A stretch of DNA of 64,000 nt from Paragonimus westermani. Lineage: Eukaryota; Platyhelminthes; Trematoda; Plagiorchiida; Troglotrematidae. The translations under genes were made by a program, and so were the position numbers. The DNA lies in the NCBI GenBank assembly GCA_008508345.1, contig QNGE01000914.1, positions 91,606 through 155,605 of the forward strand, read 5' to 3'. The notes beneath the pieces are model-generated. The model worked only from the letters and a program-made list of their open reading frames with translations. It was not told the DNA's origin and made no database searches. How positions within the stretch are numbered: the first letter of the stretch is position 1; every line of letters starts with the position of its first letter. This document shows, in pieces, positions 63,401 to 64,000 of the stretch.

Positions 63401-64000
63401 ACTTTACGTTTTCTCAGGTGTACGCAGAAATGCCAGACGCGAAATGAAAATACAGGTAGTTGCGGAGATCAAAAATATATTATGCAATAATTACAAATAG
63501 TCTCGATCAGCGCTAGACGACACCGATACGCAAAATAGCTAGGGAGGCTAAGGATCCGACTGTCGAGCGCGCGAGTAAGCCGGAAAAAGTGTATGTCGCG
63601 CTTACGCCGTCAAGCATGCAAACGAACAAACGCTATCTCATGCATCAGGCAGACTGCAGGCAAAGATCCTTAAGGTCCTATGTACAATATGAGCTAAGAT
63701 TTTAGGAGGGATTTTACACATCTTACAGGAGGCAGGTCAGGGTTATCTCCAGGTCACTACACTCTAAGCAAAAAGCAGATGCACATTTGCAACAGAGGTC
63801 TCTATAATGGCTGCTTAAAGTGGGTATGAAAGAAAAAACCTAACTACGTGGGCTGTAAAAACGTTGCCATGATAGAAGCTTGCGGTCGATCCGTGTCGCA
63901 CCTGGATAGTTAACTGATGCTGAGGAAGCTCTGTTGACTGCACATTCCATGTCTTGATTCGGCGGTTCCCACCTGAAGGGAGAATCTGCTTTACCCTTGG
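60401..64000. other. Stretch without an assignable gene
   Basis: The first 250 bp is probably LINE 3' UTR. The rest holds only short frames (60707-60910, 60734-61045 minus, 61877-62092 minus) without recognisable motifs. I found no further copy of the hammerhead element. Confidence 0.35.

Overview
The window is a repeat-rich, gene-poor piece of a eukaryotic nuclear genome, most likely a parasitic flatworm (a digenean fluke is my best guess, a tapeworm the alternative). This rests on moderate GC, large non-coding spaces, one intron-split LITAF-type exon, a scaffold gap of Ns at 13501-14015, and a repeat mix of RTE-like and CR1-like LINEs, Ty3/gypsy LTR elements and a tRNA-like, hammerhead-carrying short element recalling the schistosome Sm-alpha family. 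No bacterial operons, rRNA or intact multi-domain gene is visible. The species call is inference.

Layout: 1.8-3.3 kb, minus strand, decayed MULE transposase / ZSWIM-like sequence. 12.3-14.7 kb, RTE-like LINE interrupted by the gap. 18.9-19.9 kb, 3' part of a second RTE-like LINE. 20.3-21.4 kb, deleted Ty3/gypsy copy in which an RT piece is joined to integrase, with its polyprotein end and a probable LTR start. 24.05-25.46 kb, a sharply bounded LTR element (TGT...ACA LTR, 4-bp target duplication) that keeps an open gag but has lost pol and most of its 3' LTR. 32.5-33.25 kb, minus, 3' part of a third RTE-like LINE. 34.95-35.11 kb, minus, an exon of a LITAF-domain protein, the best host-gene evidence. 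42.4 kb, possible CR1-type endonuclease piece. 54.5 and 55.3 kb, weak LINE pieces. 57.3-58.85 kb, decayed Ty3/gypsy gag-pol running directly into a CR1-like LINE at 58.95-60.4 kb.

The most interesting component is a 431-bp family with three copies (36.5, 46.6-47.1 and 56.4-56.8 kb). Each carries tRNA-like pol III boxes followed by a type I hammerhead ribozyme motif. The 46.6 kb copy has a complete motif: all core bases, a 6-bp helix I that continues past an internal loop, a 5-bp helix II and a very short helix III with a palindromic loop. This insertion is 1.2 units long, is flanked by imperfect short target duplications, and its partial repeat begins within 5 nt of the predicted self-cleavage site. 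That is the pattern expected if a multimeric or circular RNA was reverse transcribed. The 56.4 kb copy is a fold-back with two ribozymes in opposite orientation between exact 10-bp direct repeats.

The LINEs (RTE and CR1 types) are plausible sources of the reverse transcriptase that moved the ribozyme element. All LINE and LTR copies here appear inactive. Several short open segments with good splice signals are listed as low-confidence exons. Most remaining sequence shows nothing I can assign.
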